DNA of 64,000 nt from Cryobacterium sp. MLB-32 (GCF_000738085.1 NZ_JPRS01000015.1:1-64000); one strand, 5' to 3'. Counted from the stretch's first letter, positions 31,771 through 42,614 are shown. The notes: generated from the letters alone by a model not told the origin. Numbers and translations are program-made.

Positions 31771-32957
31771 TACTTGCCGTCTCCTGCTCCGGCGGCCGCG
31801 TTTCGTTCGACCACCACATCCCTGAACCGATCAAAAAGATAGTTTGCGTCGTGCGGGCCGGCGGCGGCCTCCGGGTGGTACTGAACGGAGAATGCGGCGA
31901 TGTCGAGGCAGCGGATGCCTTCGACCACCTGATCATTCAGGCTGTAGTGGCTCACCTCTACTCGCCCGAACCCGGTGCGGGACTCGCTCACGCCCTCAAT
32001 CGGCATGTCCACGGCGAAGCCATGGTTCTGCGAGGTGATTTCCACCCGACCGGTGGCTTTATCCAGCACCGGCTGATTGATCCCGCGGTGACCGAACGGA
32101 AGCTTGTAGGTGCGGAACCCGAGGGCGCGGCCGAGGAGCTGGTTGCCGAAGCAGATGCCGAAGTACGGCACCCCCGCGCGCAGCACCTCCTGCAGCAGCG
32201 TGACATGCGCGTCCGACGCAGCCGGGTCGCCGGGCCCGTTGGAAAAGAAGACGGCTGAGGGCTTCAGGGACAGCACATGTTCGGCCGTCACGGACTGTGG
32301 GAGCACGAGAACCTCGAACCCGCGCCGGGCCAAGTGTTCCAGCGTGGATTTCTTCACACCGAGGTCGAGCACGGCAACGGAGCCAATGCGCTCCCCGACT
32401 GCAGGAACGGAGAACGGCTCGACGGTCGAGACCTCGTCCGAGAGGTTGCGGCCGGTCATCTGCGCACCGGAGCGCACGCGGTCCAGCTGCTCACCGTCGG
32501 AGAGCTCCAGCGTGTCCCCGGAGAAGATGCCCGAGCGCATGGCGCCGGCGGAGCGGATGTGCCGGGTGATCGCCCGGGTGTCGATGCCGGAGATGCCCAC
32601 AATCCCTCCGCCTTCAAGGTCCTCGTCAAGCGTGCGCGTGGCGCGATGATTAGAGCTGATGCGGGCGGGGTCGCGCACAACGAATCCTGCGACCCAGATT
32701 CGGCGGGACTCCATGTCCTCGTCGTTGACTCCCGTGTTGCCGATGTGCGGTGCCGTCATGAGCACGATCTGCCCGGCGTACGACGGGTCGGTCAGCGTCT
32801 CCTGGTATCCGGTCATCCCCGTCGCAAAGACGATCTCGCCGAGCGTCTGACCCTCGCTGCCATAGGCGCGGCCTTCGAATCGCGTGCCGTCTTCGAGTAC
32901 GAGAACGGCCGGGGCCGTTCGTTTGCTTGCCTTGTAGTCGACATCTGAGAACGCCAA
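31770..32957 (-). CDS. carA: Carbamoyl-phosphate synthase small subunit
   Basis: Glutaminase subunit feeding ammonia to CarB. The N-terminal CPSase domain begins [18 protein letters not shown] and has [18 protein letters not shown]. The C-terminal class I amidotransferase has the nucleophile in [17 protein letters not shown] and the partner residues in [13 protein letters not shown] place the start at a TTG at 32957, preceded by GTGAGGTG at a spacing of about 6 nt. That makes 395 residues, the usual length, and puts the start immediately after the preceding gene's stop. Upstream in-frame codons lie inside that gene. Confidence 0.93.
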
Positions 32958-32958
32958 G

Positions 32959-33519
32959 CTACACCTCACTTTCGTCGCGGTCAGCGGAGCCGATGGCCCC
33001 TGCTGCAATGGATCGGATCGCGTCGACCAGGCGGACGCGTTCACTGGGGTCAATAATTCTGAAGTAGCTGTCCACGGACCGCCCCGGTTCGGCCGGCGAC
33101 GTCAGAGTCGCTGCTGCCGGCGGCAACTGCCAGCCGAGAAGCATGAGTCCGTCCGTTTCCACGACACGGTCGATGGCCCAGGTGGCTGGGGTCAAAATAT
33201 CAATGGCTGCGTACGGCACGAAGACCGAATTCGAGCCGGTCAGGTCGAGGGTGACACCGGCATCCGTCGCCGTGATCTCGGCTCGCGCCCGAAAGCCGAG
33301 GCCGGGGATGAACAGTCGTTCGAGCGGGGTGTCCCGCGGCGTCGTCGCCACGTAGTACCCGCGGGCAACGGCCACCACCTTGTCCGAGCCGCTCGGCACG
33401 GGGTAGCCCGCCACGATCCCGGAATCCCGCTTGCTTCGTTTACGCCAGCTGCGGTACATGAGCGTGAAGATGCCCAGCAGAACCACGATGACGATGACGG
33501 TCGGAAGAAGCCTATCCAT
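32959..33519 (-). CDS. Membrane-anchored PH-like domain protein of the pyr operon
   Basis: A 186-residue protein with one N-terminal membrane helix (about residues 5-23, [16 protein letters not shown]), a short basic stretch [10 protein letters not shown] and a cytosolic domain of beta-strand character ([21 protein letters not shown] and later [17 protein letters not shown]). It fits the actinobacterial PH-like family found between pyrC and carA. I start at the ATG at 33519, which overlaps pyrC by 8 nt; the longer frame lies within pyrC. It has no catalytic motif and the function is unknown. Constant linkage to carA suggests a role around carbamoyl phosphate synthesis or membrane localisation, by inference. 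Confidence 0.8.
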   Translation of the reverse strand: MDRLLPTVIVIVVLLGIFTLMYRSWRKRSKRDSGIVAGYPVPSGSDKVVAVARGYYVATTPRDTPLERLFIPGLGFRARAEITATDAGVTLDLTGSNSVFVPYAAIDILTPATWAIDRVVETDGLMLLGWQLPPAAATLTSPAEPGRSVDSYFRIIDPSERVRLVDAIRSIAAGAIGSADRDESEV

Positions 33520-34876
33520 GGTTGTGCTCCAACTTCGAGGAATGGGCGTGCTCCGCGACCTCGGCGGCGTCCCGAAGAACCCCGTCCAGGAGCGTGGCAT
33601 ACCCGCGGTGGAAGGTCGTCCGAACCAGACCGGGAAGGGTCATCGACAGGTATGGCGAGTTCACGCTCATGCCCGACAGGTCGGCCCGGTCGAAAACTCG
33701 GCTCGCGGCGGGATCGTAGAGCGTCAGCTCGGCGCTCGCGCCTTCGACGATGCCCTGCCCCTGATTCGTGACCCGTCCGATGCGGGCGGGCGTGTGGGAG
33801 AGCACCCGTGCGATGTCGGTCCAGCCGAGCAGCCCGTTCGACACGACGGATGCGTGCACGACCGACAGCGCGGACTCAAGTCCGACCATGCCGTTAGCGG
33901 CCGCGTCCCACTCGCAGTCCTTGGACTCGATCGGGTGGGGGGCGTGGTCGGTGGCCACGATGTCGATTGTTCCGTCAGCGAGTCCGGCACGCAGTGCCTC
34001 CACGTCTTCGCGGCGACGCAGCGGCGGATTCACCTTGAAACGGGCGTCGTAGCCCACGACAAGATCCTCGGTGAGCAGGAGGTGGTGGGGGGTGACTTCG
34101 GCCGTCACGTTGATGCCACGGGCCTTGGCCCAGCGGATGACGTCCACCGAGCCTGCCGTGGACACGTGGCACACGTGCAGGCGTGAACCCACGTGCTCGG
34201 CGAGCAGCACGTCGCGGGCGATGATGGATTCCTCGGCGACCGCTGGCCAGCCGACCAGGCCGAGCTGGCCGGACAGCGCGCCCTCGTTCATCTGCGCTTT
34301 CTCGGTCAGTCGCGGCTCCTGCGAATGCTGGGCGACCACCCCGTCGAAGGCCTTGACGTATTCCAGCGCGCGCCGCATGAGCAGCGGATCCGACACGCAG
34401 AAGCCGTCATCGGAGAAGACACGCACCCGGGCGCGGCTCGTGGCCATCGCTCCGATCTCGGCGAGCTGCTGGCCCGCGAGGCCGACAGTGACGGCGCCGA
34501 TGGGCTGTACGTCAACGTATCCGGCACGCTCGCCGAGGGCGAGAACCTGCTCGACGACACCAGCGGTGTCCTGGGCCGGAGAAGTATTGGCCATGGCGAA
34601 CACGCTTGTGAACCCGCCACGAGCGGCCGCCTGGCTGCCCGTGAGCACGGTTTCGCTGTGCTCGGAGCCGGGCTCACGCAGGTGCGCGTGCAGGTCGACG
34701 AGGCCGGGGAGGACCAAGAGCCCGTCGGCATCGATCGTTGTCGCGCCGGCACTGGAGAGGCCGGTTCCGAGTTGTTGGATACGCCCCTTCGCCAGCACAA
34801 TGTCGGTGCGCGCGCCGTCGGGCAGCGAAGCACCCCGAATCAGGTAGGTCTGGGTCGTCTGAGACTCAGCGGGCAT
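33512..34876 (-). CDS. pyrC: Dihydroorotase
   Basis: Closes carbamoyl aspartate to dihydroorotate, the third step of pyrimidine synthesis. It is a class I amidohydrolase barrel with the zinc motif DLHAHLREPGSEH, the later metal and substrate residues in FSDDGFCV, LHVCHVST and the catalytic Asp in ATDHAPHPIESK, then the short C-terminal beta sandwich. Length is 454 residues. The ATG at 34876 shares its A with the pyrB stop (TAATG), so the two are translationally coupled. Confidence 0.96.
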   Translation of the reverse strand: MPAESQTTQTYLIRGASLPDGARTDIVLAKGRIQQLGTGLSSAGATTIDADGLLVLPGLVDLHAHLREPGSEHSETVLTGSQAAARGGFTSVFAMANTSPAQDTAGVVEQVLALGERAGYVDVQPIGAVTVGLAGQQLAEIGAMATSRARVRVFSDDGFCVSDPLLMRRALEYVKAFDGVVAQHSQEPRLTEKAQMNEGALSGQLGLVGWPAVAEESIIARDVLLAEHVGSRLHVCHVSTAGSVDVIRWAKARGINVTAEVTPHHLLLTEDLVVGYDARFKVNPPLRRREDVEALRAGLADGTIDIVATDHAPHPIESKDCEWDAAANGMVGLESALSVVHASVVSNGLLGWTDIARVLSHTPARIGRVTNQGQGIVEGASAELTLYDPAASRVFDRADLSGMSVNSPYLSMTLPGLVRTTFHRGYATLLDGVLRDAAEVAEHAHSSKLEHNHG

Positions 34877-35826
34877 TATGCATCCTCTCGGTCACCGGAC
34901 AACAGCAGGTAGAGCGCGGCCATCCGGACAGAAACGCCATTGGCGACCTGTTCCAACACGGTCGAGTTGATCGAGTCGGCTGCCGCTGACGATATTTCCA
35001 GCCCGCGATTCATCGGCCCGGGGTGCATAACAATGCTATCCGGGCGAAGACGATTAAATCTCGCGTCGTCAAGCCCCCATGCGCGGGAATACTCCCGGCT
35101 ATTGGGGAAGAACGCGGCGCTCATGCGCTCAGCCTGAATCCTGAGCATCATCACCACATCCGGGCCGGCATCGATCGCGTCGTCGAGGTCGAACCCGAAG
35201 CTCGCCGGCCAGCCGGTCGTATCGACCGGCAGCAGGGTCGGCGGCGCTACGAACGTCACGTCGGCGCCCAACGTCGGCAGAAGCCAGAGGTTTGACCGCG
35301 CCACGCGCGAGTGCAGCACATCGCCCACGATCGTCACGCGCACCCCGTCGAGCCCTTTACCTCGGGACGCGGCCCCGTGGATCCGGCGCCGAATGGTGAA
35401 GGCATCGAGCAGGGCCTGGGTGGGGTGCTCGTGGGTGCCGTCCCCGGCGTTGATGATTCCCGCGTCAATCCAGCCGCTCGCGGCCAACACCTGCGGAGCT
35501 CCCGACGCAGGATGCCGGATGACGACACCGTCGGCCCCAATGGCGGCCAGGGTCTGCGCGGTGTCCTTGAGGCTCTCCCCCTTGGACACGCTTGACCCTT
35601 TCGCGCTGAAGTTGATCACATCAGCGCTCAGGCGCTTCGCCGCCGCTTCAAAGGAGATGCGCGTTCTGGTCGAGTCTTCGAAGAAAAGGTTGACCACGGT
35701 CTTGCCGCGCAGGGTCGGGAGCTTCTTCACCTCGCGCTGCGAGACATCGGCCATGTCTTCAGCGATGTCGAGCAGCTCGATGGTGCGGTCACGGCTGAGC
35801 TCCCGGGTGGACAGCAGATGCCTCAC
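34876..35826 (-). CDS. pyrB: Aspartate carbamoyltransferase catalytic subunit
   Basis: Condenses carbamoyl phosphate and aspartate. The carbamoyl-phosphate signature [15 protein letters not shown], the [10 protein letters not shown] motif and the C-terminal [12 protein letters not shown] aspartate loop are present. Length is 316 residues, typical for the stand-alone catalytic chain. No regulatory chain (pyrI) is present, so control is expected at PyrR and CarA-CarB. It overlaps pyrR by 4 nt at its start. Confidence 0.96.
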   Translation of the reverse strand: MRHLLSTRELSRDRTIELLDIAEDMADVSQREVKKLPTLRGKTVVNLFFEDSTRTRISFEAAAKRLSADVINFSAKGSSVSKGESLKDTAQTLAAIGADGVVIRHPASGAPQVLAASGWIDAGIINAGDGTHEHPTQALLDAFTIRRRIHGAASRGKGLDGVRVTIVGDVLHSRVARSNLWLLPTLGADVTFVAPPTLLPVDTTGWPASFGFDLDDAIDAGPDVVMMLRIQAERMSAAFFPNSREYSRAWGLDDARFNRLRPDSIVMHPGPMNRGLEISSAAADSINSTVLEQVANGVSVRMAALYLLLSGDREDA

Positions 35827-36365
35827 TGGTCGCGCCCTCCGTCGATCGACACGAATTCGTCACCGTCGGTCTCCTCGAGGTGAACGTTGATGCGCTCCTC
35901 GGTCGAACTCGGCAGGTTTCGTCCCACGAAGTCGGCCCGGATAGGCAGCTCGCGGTGCCCGCGATCCACGAGAACCGCCAGACGAACGATTGTGGGGCGG
36001 CCGTGATCTCCGAGCGCATCGAGTGCCGAGCGGATCGTGCGCCCCGAGTACAGCACGTCGTCAACGAGCACCACCGTGGCGCCGTCGATGCTGCCGGGAA
36101 TCTGGGTGCGCGAAGGCGTTCGGGTGCGCGTGTGCGCAAGGTCGTCGCGGTACAGGGTCACATCGAGGGAGCCCACCCGCACGGCCGACGCCGTCGGTTC
36201 GATGCGGGCGATCGTTTGTGCGATGCGACGAGCAAGCACGACGCCCCTCGTGGGGATGCCGAGAATGACCAGGTTGTCCGGGCCTCGATTGGACTCCAGG
36301 ATCTCGTGGGAGATTCGAGTCAACGCGCGGGTGATGTCAGCCTGAGTGAGCACAATGTGTTCCAA
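35823..36365 (-). CDS. pyrR: Bifunctional pyr regulatory protein / uracil phosphoribosyltransferase
   Basis: RNA-binding regulator of the pyr operon with the fold, and often the activity, of uracil phosphoribosyltransferase. The PRPP-binding loop [21 protein letters not shown] is intact, and the N-terminal [17 protein letters not shown] is typical. Length is 180 residues. The start is an unusual TTG at 36365, backed by a near-perfect AAGGAGGT seven nt upstream. That start sits inside a hairpin carrying a PyrR-type loop (see the leader feature), so it probably represses its own translation and that of the coupled operon. It is the first gene of pyrR-pyrB-pyrC-PH-carA-carB-pyrF. Confidence 0.95.
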   Translation of the reverse strand: MEHIVLTQADITRALTRISHEILESNRGPDNLVILGIPTRGVVLARRIAQTIARIEPTASAVRVGSLDVTLYRDDLAHTRTRTPSRTQIPGSIDGATVVLVDDVLYSGRTIRSALDALGDHGRPTIVRLAVLVDRGHRELPIRADFVGRNLPSSTEERINVHLEETDGDEFVSIDGGRDQ

Positions 36366-36402
36366 CAGCCGACCTCCTTCCCCGTCTCACAGGACGGCTG
36401 TT
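36364..36402 (-). promoter_or_regulatory. PyrR-binding-type RNA hairpin over the pyrR start
   Basis: Perfect 8-bp arms at 36395-36402 and 36364-36371 (AACAGCCG / CGGCTGTT on the minus strand) put the pyrR TTG at the foot of the stem and its AAGGAGGT in the loop. The apical sequence GTCCTGTGAGAC (36384-36395) fits the PyrR-binding consensus UCCNGNGAG known from Bacillus. TCCT of that loop can also pair with AGGA of the Shine-Dalgarno. PyrR-dependent translational repression of this kind is established in Mycobacterium smegmatis. The rest of the 175-bp gap to 36540 has only weak promoter candidates. Confidence 0.7.
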
Positions 36403-36540
36403 AAAGGATGTCTAGTGAGTTCAGCGTAGCGGAACCGCCGGGTGCCAACCGACCGCGGCACGCCACGCGAGGGCGGTGGACCGTGGCTCCTCGGAGAAAC
36501 ACGGCGCGCGCTGTGGATCCGCAGACCCGGAGCTTCCGAT

Positions 36541-37482
36541 CTACTGACCGAAGGCGGCCGAGACGAACTGGGCGAACTCCACCGGATCGGTGAGGCTGCC
36601 CTGGTACTGCGCGCCATCCACGAGCACGGTGGGAGTTCCCGGTATCGACGGAAGTTCCGAGCCCGGAATCGGCCCGGCCAATGCCCGCTCCGTGTTTGCC
36701 TGAGACCAGGCGGCATACTCGGCGCCGGCAACGCAGTCGGCGATACTGGCGGTTCCCGGTGCCAACGACACCAGTTCGTCATCGGAGAGACCCGCGGTGT
36801 TTTCGGCGGGCTGGTTGGCAAACAAAACGGCCACGTAGTCCAGGGTGGATTTCGGGTTGAGCGTGGCCTCACAGGTCAATGCAGACGATGCCCGGGTGGA
36901 GTAGTCGGTTCCCGCTGAGACGCGGTCCAGGAAGGTGAGGGAGTGCAGGCGAAGGGTAATCGCGTCGTTCGTCGCGGCAAGCGCGAGGCTCGCTCCGTTA
37001 GCTTCCTCAAACTGCGCGCAGTACGGGCACATGGGATCGAAATAGACGTCGATCGTGACCGGGCCGCTGCCGACGATCAGGTATCCGGAATCGAAGTCGG
37101 CTGCCCCGATCTGACCGGTCGGCATGGGGTCCGCCGTCTGCACGTCCGTGGCCGTTCCGTTCTGAGTCACGAAAGCGGCTCCCGTGGCCGCGAGGAGCAC
37201 CACCAGCCCGACTGCCAGCGCGACCACGGCGCTTTGCACCCAACCGATGATGACTCCGGCCAGTGCCATACCCCGGCCGGTCTCGCCGGTCTTCTTGATC
37301 TGTCCCAGCGCGATATAGCCGGTGATGATTCCGACGACACCGATGAAGAACGACGACGCGAAGGCGACGATGGCCAGGCTGTTCGTCTTCGGCGCCTGAG
37401 CGAACGCCGTGCCCACTCCCGGCTCCGCCGACGATGCAGGTACCACGGGCTGATCGGGCTGTTCTGGTCCGGTACTGGTCAT
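36541..37482 (-). CDS. Membrane protein with DUF4190-like helices and a DsbA-like thioredoxin domain
   Basis: A 313-residue protein. Residues 1-32 are a Pro/Ala-rich tail. About 35-60 and 78-102 are two membrane helices with the IITGYIALGQIKKTGETGRGMALAG linker of DUF4190 domains. The rest is an extracytoplasmic thioredoxin-fold domain with redox motif CPYC (C152, C155) and the cis-Pro region SIPGTPTVLVDG, as in DsbA-type oxidoreductases. I start at the ATG at 37482, six nt after GGGG; an ATG two codons earlier is too close. It lies 15-22 bp downstream of nusB and probably shares its transcript. The substrate is unknown. Confidence 0.85.
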   Translation of the reverse strand: MTSTGPEQPDQPVVPASSAEPGVGTAFAQAPKTNSLAIVAFASSFFIGVVGIITGYIALGQIKKTGETGRGMALAGVIIGWVQSAVVALAVGLVVLLAATGAAFVTQNGTATDVQTADPMPTGQIGAADFDSGYLIVGSGPVTIDVYFDPMCPYCAQFEEANGASLALAATNDAITLRLHSLTFLDRVSAGTDYSTRASSALTCEATLNPKSTLDYVAVLFANQPAENTAGLSDDELVSLAPGTASIADCVAGAEYAAWSQANTERALAGPIPGSELPSIPGTPTVLVDGAQYQGSLTDPVEFAQFVSAAFGQ

Positions 37483-37503
37483 GAGCATCCCCTGCGTGAG
37501 TGG

Positions 37504-37923
37504 TTAGGCGGACGGCGCCGTCTGCGCGATCTTGCCGAGCAGTCCGTTGACAAAGCCCGCGGAGTCATCCGTTGACAGAATCTTGGCCGCTTCGACGGCC
37601 TCATCGATTGCCACGGCGTGCGGCACGGCGTCGTTGTAGAGAATCTCCCAGATGCCGATGCGCAGGATCGCGCGGTCGATGTTCGGCATGCGTGCCAGTG
37701 ACCACCCCTGGGAGTAGGTCTCGATCAGTTCATCGATCTCTTCGCGGTGGTCGACGACACCATCCACCAGCTCACGAGCGTAGAGCCAGGACGCTACGCG
37801 GGCAGGCTCGCTCGCCGCACGTTGGGCCTCGGTCGCGAGCGACTCAGGGATGCTGATCTGACGCACATCGGCGGCATAGAGGATGTCGATGGCGCGCTTG
37901 CGGGCCTTCGTACGAGCGCTCAC
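37504..37923 (-). CDS. nusB: Transcription antitermination factor NusB
   Basis: RNA-binding helical protein that pairs with NusE (S10) in rRNA antitermination. The N-terminal basic helix SARTKARKRAIDILYAADVR and the conserved C-terminal RIGIWEILYNDAVPHAVAIDEAVEAAKIL and FVNGLLGKI are present. Length is 139 residues. It begins with GTG at 37923, sharing one base with the efp stop (TAGTG), and so is coupled to efp. Confidence 0.95.
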   Translation of the reverse strand: MSARTKARKRAIDILYAADVRQISIPESLATEAQRAASEPARVASWLYARELVDGVVDHREEIDELIETYSQGWSLARMPNIDRAILRIGIWEILYNDAVPHAVAIDEAVEAAKILSTDDSAGFVNGLLGKIAQTAPSA

Positions 37924-38483
37924 TAGTTGACGCGACTCAGGTAGTCGCCGGTGCGGGTGTCAACCTTGACCTTGGTGCCGATGTCAAGGAACAGGGGAAC
38001 CTGAATCTGGAAGCCGGTTTCGACAGTGGCCGGCTTGGTACCGCCGGTGGAGCGGTCGCCCTGGAGCCCGGGCTCCGTGTACGTGATCTCGAGCACAACC
38101 GACGCCGGAAGCTCGACGTAGAGCGGGTTTCCGTTGTGCAGGGCCACCGTGACGGCCTGGCTCTCAAGCATGAAGTTGCGCGCGTCACCGACGACGGCCG
38201 CGGAGACGTGCAGCTGGTCGAAATCGGCCACGTCCATAAAGACATAGGAATCGCCGTCGGCGTAGAGGTACGTGAAGTCGCGGCGGTCGACGTTTTCGGT
38301 CTCGATCCGCGCGCCGGCGTTGAACGTGCGGTCGACGGTCTTGCCCGACACGACGTTCTTCAACTTGGTACGAACGAACGCACCGCCCTTGCCCGGCTTC
38401 ACGTGCTGGAACTCGATGACTGCCCAGAGCTGGCCGTCGATGTTGAGGACAACGCCGTTCTTGATATCAGCGGTAGATGCCAT
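37923..38483 (-). CDS. efp: Translation elongation factor P
   Basis: Helps the ribosome form peptide bonds at polyproline stretches. It has three beta-barrel domains in 186 residues. The tip loop is KPGKGGAF with K32 at the position modified in other bacteria, and the C-terminal signature ([18 protein letters not shown]) is intact. The start has a modest ribosome-binding site. A good promoter lies 55-83 bp upstream. nusB follows with a 1-nt overlap. Confidence 0.97.
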   Translation of the reverse strand: MASTADIKNGVVLNIDGQLWAVIEFQHVKPGKGGAFVRTKLKNVVSGKTVDRTFNAGARIETENVDRRDFTYLYADGDSYVFMDVADFDQLHVSAAVVGDARNFMLESQAVTVALHNGNPLYVELPASVVLEITYTEPGLQGDRSTGGTKPATVETGFQIQVPLFLDIGTKVKVDTRTGDYLSRVN

Positions 38484-38537
38484 GGGGGTTTCAATCCGTT
38501 CAATTGTTAAAGTGCACGGCCGATTCGGCCTCAGGAG

Positions 38538-38566
38538 AGTCTACGCGACCTGGACTCAGGCGCCAA
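38538..38566 (-). promoter_or_regulatory. Sigma-70-like promoter of efp-nusB
   Basis: On the minus strand, TTGGCG (38561-38566) and TAGACT (38538-38543) are separated by 17 bp, 55 bp before the efp ATG and just after the aroQ stop. The spacing is ideal and both boxes fit actinobacterial promoters (TTGNNN, TANNNT). A small palindrome GGCCGATTCGGCC (38518-38530) falls in the leader. Confidence 0.55.
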
Positions 38567-38579
38567 AGCAGTCGTGGAT

Positions 38580-39017
38580 TCAGCCCTGCCGGGTGACGTA
38601 ATCGAGCGCAAGGCGGTAGGAATCAAAACCCAGACCGGCGATGACACCGGTGGCGATGGCACTGACGACGCTGGTGTGCCGGAACGTCTCTCGAGCGTGC
38701 GGATTTGAAATATGCACCTCGATGAGCATCAACCCGGCCTTTGTCACGAGGGCAGCGGCATCCCTGAGCGCGTAGCTGTAGTGCGTGAACGCGGCCGGAT
38801 TGATAATGACGGGCACGCCCGTGTCGACGGCTTCGTACAGCCAGTGGATGAGTTCGGCCTCGTCGTCGGTCTGGCGCAGATCGACGGAGACACCCTTCGG
38901 CGCAGCTTCGCTGAGGTAGACGTACAGGTCGTCGAGATTCGCTGAGCCGTACACATCGGGTTCGCGACTGCCGAGGCGACCGAGATTGGGGCCGTTCAAA
39001 ACCAGAACTGTGCTCAT
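38580..39017 (-). CDS. aroQ: 3-Dehydroquinate dehydratase, type II
   Basis: Third step of the shikimate pathway: removes water from 3-dehydroquinate. The 145-residue type II fold has GPNLGRLGSREPDVYG (9-24; catalytic Y23 in the flexible lid), NPAAFTHYSYALRDA and the catalytic His loop IEVHISNPHARE. It is the only aro gene downstream of the accessory block; aroB, aroK, aroC and aroE lie 4-8 kb away on the same strand. That suggests the block interrupts an ancestral aro-efp run. Confidence 0.96.
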   Translation of the reverse strand: MSTVLVLNGPNLGRLGSREPDVYGSANLDDLYVYLSEAAPKGVSVDLRQTDDEAELIHWLYEAVDTGVPVIINPAAFTHYSYALRDAAALVTKAGLMLIEVHISNPHARETFRHTSVVSAIATGVIAGLGFDSYRLALDYVTRQG

Positions 39018-39046
39018 GGTCTCAGCCTAGGTGCGCAATGCCGACG

Positions 39047-39463
39047 TCAGGTGCGAGCGCCGCCGTCGAGCAGGCACACGCCGTCGTCGTGTGCCACGAA
39101 TATACCCATAATGGCCATGACCGGGCCGAAGGTCGATTCGAGCTCCCGCGCCCATGCCTCGTCGGGCGCCGTCATCTCCGCCGACCCCGGACGTTCCAAG
39201 GCGAGGATCACGCTGCCGCCCGTCCCGCTCGTCGCGAGGATGGCGCCGATACCCGCAGCGACCTGTGTCATCACCCCCGGTTCCGGTCGGAGTGGGATGT
39301 CCTCGATCGGAATGAGGAGGGGAAGCTGATGCCCGTGGGAATCGAGCAGCATGAGCCAGAGCTGATAGCGAATAGCCCGGCCGACGAGATCGAAGACACG
39401 TTCCCGCGCCTGTTCGACGGTGCGAATCGGTGGAGCGTCCTCAAAGGCGAGTGGTGACGTCAT
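39047..39463 (-). CDS. Conserved protein of unknown function
   Basis: A 138-residue soluble protein with no signal peptide or membrane helix. It starts with an ATG at 39463, after a weak GGTGG site. Visible features are an early helix RTVEQARERVFDLVGRAIRY, a beta-rich core (LWLMLLDSHGHQLPLLIPIEDI) and a C-terminal hydrophobic strand (PVMAIMGIFVAHDDGVCLLDG). I do not recognise the family. Codon use looks like the neighbours, so it seems a native gene. It sits 30 bp from aroQ on the same strand, divergent from the regulator gene. Confidence 0.7.
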   Translation of the reverse strand: MTSPLAFEDAPPIRTVEQARERVFDLVGRAIRYQLWLMLLDSHGHQLPLLIPIEDIPLRPEPGVMTQVAAGIGAILATSGTGGSVILALERPGSAEMTAPDEAWARELESTFGPVMAIMGIFVAHDDGVCLLDGGART

Positions 39464-39634
39464 GCCACCAGAGTGGCGTGATTTCGCACGTCAACTGAGT
39501 TATCCACAGAATTCGTGTCCTGATTTGCTGTGAAAGGCCCGCAGTCCGGTCCGGGACATGCCCGGGGCCCTAGACTTTGGCTCTGGTGGCTGCATGCGGT
39601 CGCCGCCGACGACCAGTGCAGATCGGAGGACTCG
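39464..39634. other. Divergent intergenic region before the GAF regulator
   Basis: 171 bp between the minus-strand unknown gene and the plus-strand regulator. It holds a TAGACT -10-like hexamer at 39571-39576 without a clear -35, an inverted repeat CCGGG/CCCGG shortly before it, and a lone DnaA-box-like nonamer (TTATCCACA, 39500-39508) which I take as chance. No gene is seen. Confidence 0.45.
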
Positions 39635-40984
39635 ATGACCGGCCCATGGATGACGTCCGCTTCCAAAGCGAACGCCGAGGAACGCGTGCTGGAGAAAGCC
39701 CACGAATCCGCAGTGTCGGACAAGATCATCGGTGCCGGCGTTCGCAAACTGGTGAAGGATTCCTGGCAGCGTTCCCTGTCTCTCAGCCTCGATCCCACGA
39801 GTGTCGCTCCCGAACGAGACCTCACCGACGTGGAATTGCGAGAGCTGCGCAATCAGCATCCACTGTCTGTCGTTTTGCCTGTCGTGCACAACCTACTGAT
39901 CAGGCACGCCTTCGATTCCAAGCTCATCGTCGCGATCGGCGACGAATCGGGCCGACTGCTCTGGATAGATGGGGACCGCGTGCTGCGCGCCAAGGTTGAG
40001 GAGATGCTGTTCGTGGAAGGAGCGGACTGGTCGGAGCGTCGGGTGGGCACGAGCGCCCCGGGCACGGCCCTGGCCCTGAACCGCGGGATTCAGATTCGCC
40101 GGGCCGAACACTTCAACCTGCTCGCGCATCCCTGGAGCTGCACGGCCGTTCCGATTCATGACCCGGACACCGGCAAGATTCTCGGCGTCATTGACATCAC
40201 CGGCGGGGACGAGGCGGTCGCCCCGCAGACTCTGCCTCTCGTCGAAGCTGCCGTGGCAGCGATGGAAGCGGAACTGAGGATTCAGCGCCTCGGCCGTGAT
40301 GCCCGGCGGCCCCCGGCCGCCCCGTCAAGCCCGGTAGCCGTCGCCTCACCTCGCCGGTTGAATGCGCCCGTCAGCCTCAGCATTCTCGGGACTGACAATG
40401 GACACCTTGAGTCAGGCAGCCTGTCCGCCGACTTCAGCCCGCGCCATGCCGAGATCCTGGTTCTCTTGGCGTGGCATCGCGAGGGACTCTCAGCGGATCG
40501 GCTCGCGCTTTTGCTGAGCGATCAGGACAATGGCGTTGATACGCTCCGTGCCGAAATGGTGAGGGTGCGAAAGGCACTCGAACTCTTCTCCCCCCGGGTC
40601 GTGATCAGCTCCCGACCGTACCGCCTCGAAACCCCCCTGGAACTCGACGCTCAGCGCGTGCTGGCCTTTCTGGAGAGGGGCGCGCACCGCGTCGCCATGG
40701 GCGCCTACCGCGGCCCGGTCCTGCCCAATTCGGTCGCCCCCGGAATCATCGACATCCGCTCCGAGGTCAGCGCGCGCCTCCGCGAGGCGATGCTGACGGA
40801 TGCCGCAGTCGACGTGCTGCTCGATTACGCCCGTTCGGAGGAGGCCACGTGGGACACCGAGGTGTGGCGCGCCTGTCTGGAACTCCTCCCCGCCCGATCG
40901 CCCAAGCGCGCCGCCGTCGTCGCCCGTCTTCAGCGCATCGACGATGACCTGGCGCCGCGTGGCGTCCCAGTGCGGGCACGGTGA
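39635..40984 (+). CDS. GAF-domain transcriptional regulator with winged-helix C-terminus
   Basis: 449 residues; I start at the ATG at 39635, which follows GGAGGA, rather than 35 codons earlier. Residues about 70-190 form a GAF sensor domain ([18 protein letters not shown], then [24 protein letters not shown] and [12 protein letters not shown]), the arrangement seen in AcoR-like activators of alcohol, acetoin and aldehyde catabolism. The AAA+ sigma-54 domain is missing. Instead, after a Pro/Ala linker, there is a winged-helix region ([20 protein letters not shown] to [14 protein letters not shown]) with a helical tail. Its 106-bp spacing from the aldehyde dehydrogenase gene suggests it controls that gene. 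The ligand is unknown. Confidence 0.85.
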   Translation: MTGPWMTSASKANAEERVLEKAHESAVSDKIIGAGVRKLVKDSWQRSLSLSLDPTSVAPERDLTDVELRELRNQHPLSVVLPVVHNLLIRHAFDSKLIVAIGDESGRLLWIDGDRVLRAKVEEMLFVEGADWSERRVGTSAPGTALALNRGIQIRRAEHFNLLAHPWSCTAVPIHDPDTGKILGVIDITGGDEAVAPQTLPLVEAAVAAMEAELRIQRLGRDARRPPAAPSSPVAVASPRRLNAPVSLSILGTDNGHLESGSLSADFSPRHAEILVLLAWHREGLSADRLALLLSDQDNGVDTLRAEMVRVRKALELFSPRVVISSRPYRLETPLELDAQRVLAFLERGAHRVAMGAYRGPVLPNSVAPGIIDIRSEVSARLREAMLTDAAVDVLLDYARSEEATWDTEVWRACLELLPARSPKRAAVVARLQRIDDDLAPRGVPVRAR

Positions 40985-41011
40985 TACGCCTACCAAGCCC
41001 TCGCAACTTAC

Positions 41012-41060
41012 TGCAACGTTTGCATTCCTAGACTCACACCATGGCCGCGGAATTGCGGCC
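41012..41060 (+). promoter_or_regulatory. Candidate operator and leader hairpin before the aldehyde dehydrogenase
   Basis: TGCAACGTTTGCA (41012-41024) is a dyad, TGCAA-CGT-TTGCA. It lies between a CTTACT box (41007-41012) and TAGACT (41029-41034), the latter a good actinobacterial -10. After it, GGCCGC (41043-41048) and GCGGCC (41055-41060) form a perfect hairpin in the leader, before the GGAG Shine-Dalgarno. The dyad is a plausible site for the neighbouring GAF regulator. Confidence 0.45.
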
Positions 41061-41090
41061 TCCCGACATCGTCGTCGAACTAGGAGTGTC

Positions 41091-42614
<1,524 letters not shown>

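Noticed and set aside
39500-39508. Perfect DnaA box (TTATCCACA) suggesting an origin
   Set aside because: A single nonamer with no cluster, no AT-rich element and no dnaA or dnaN nearby.
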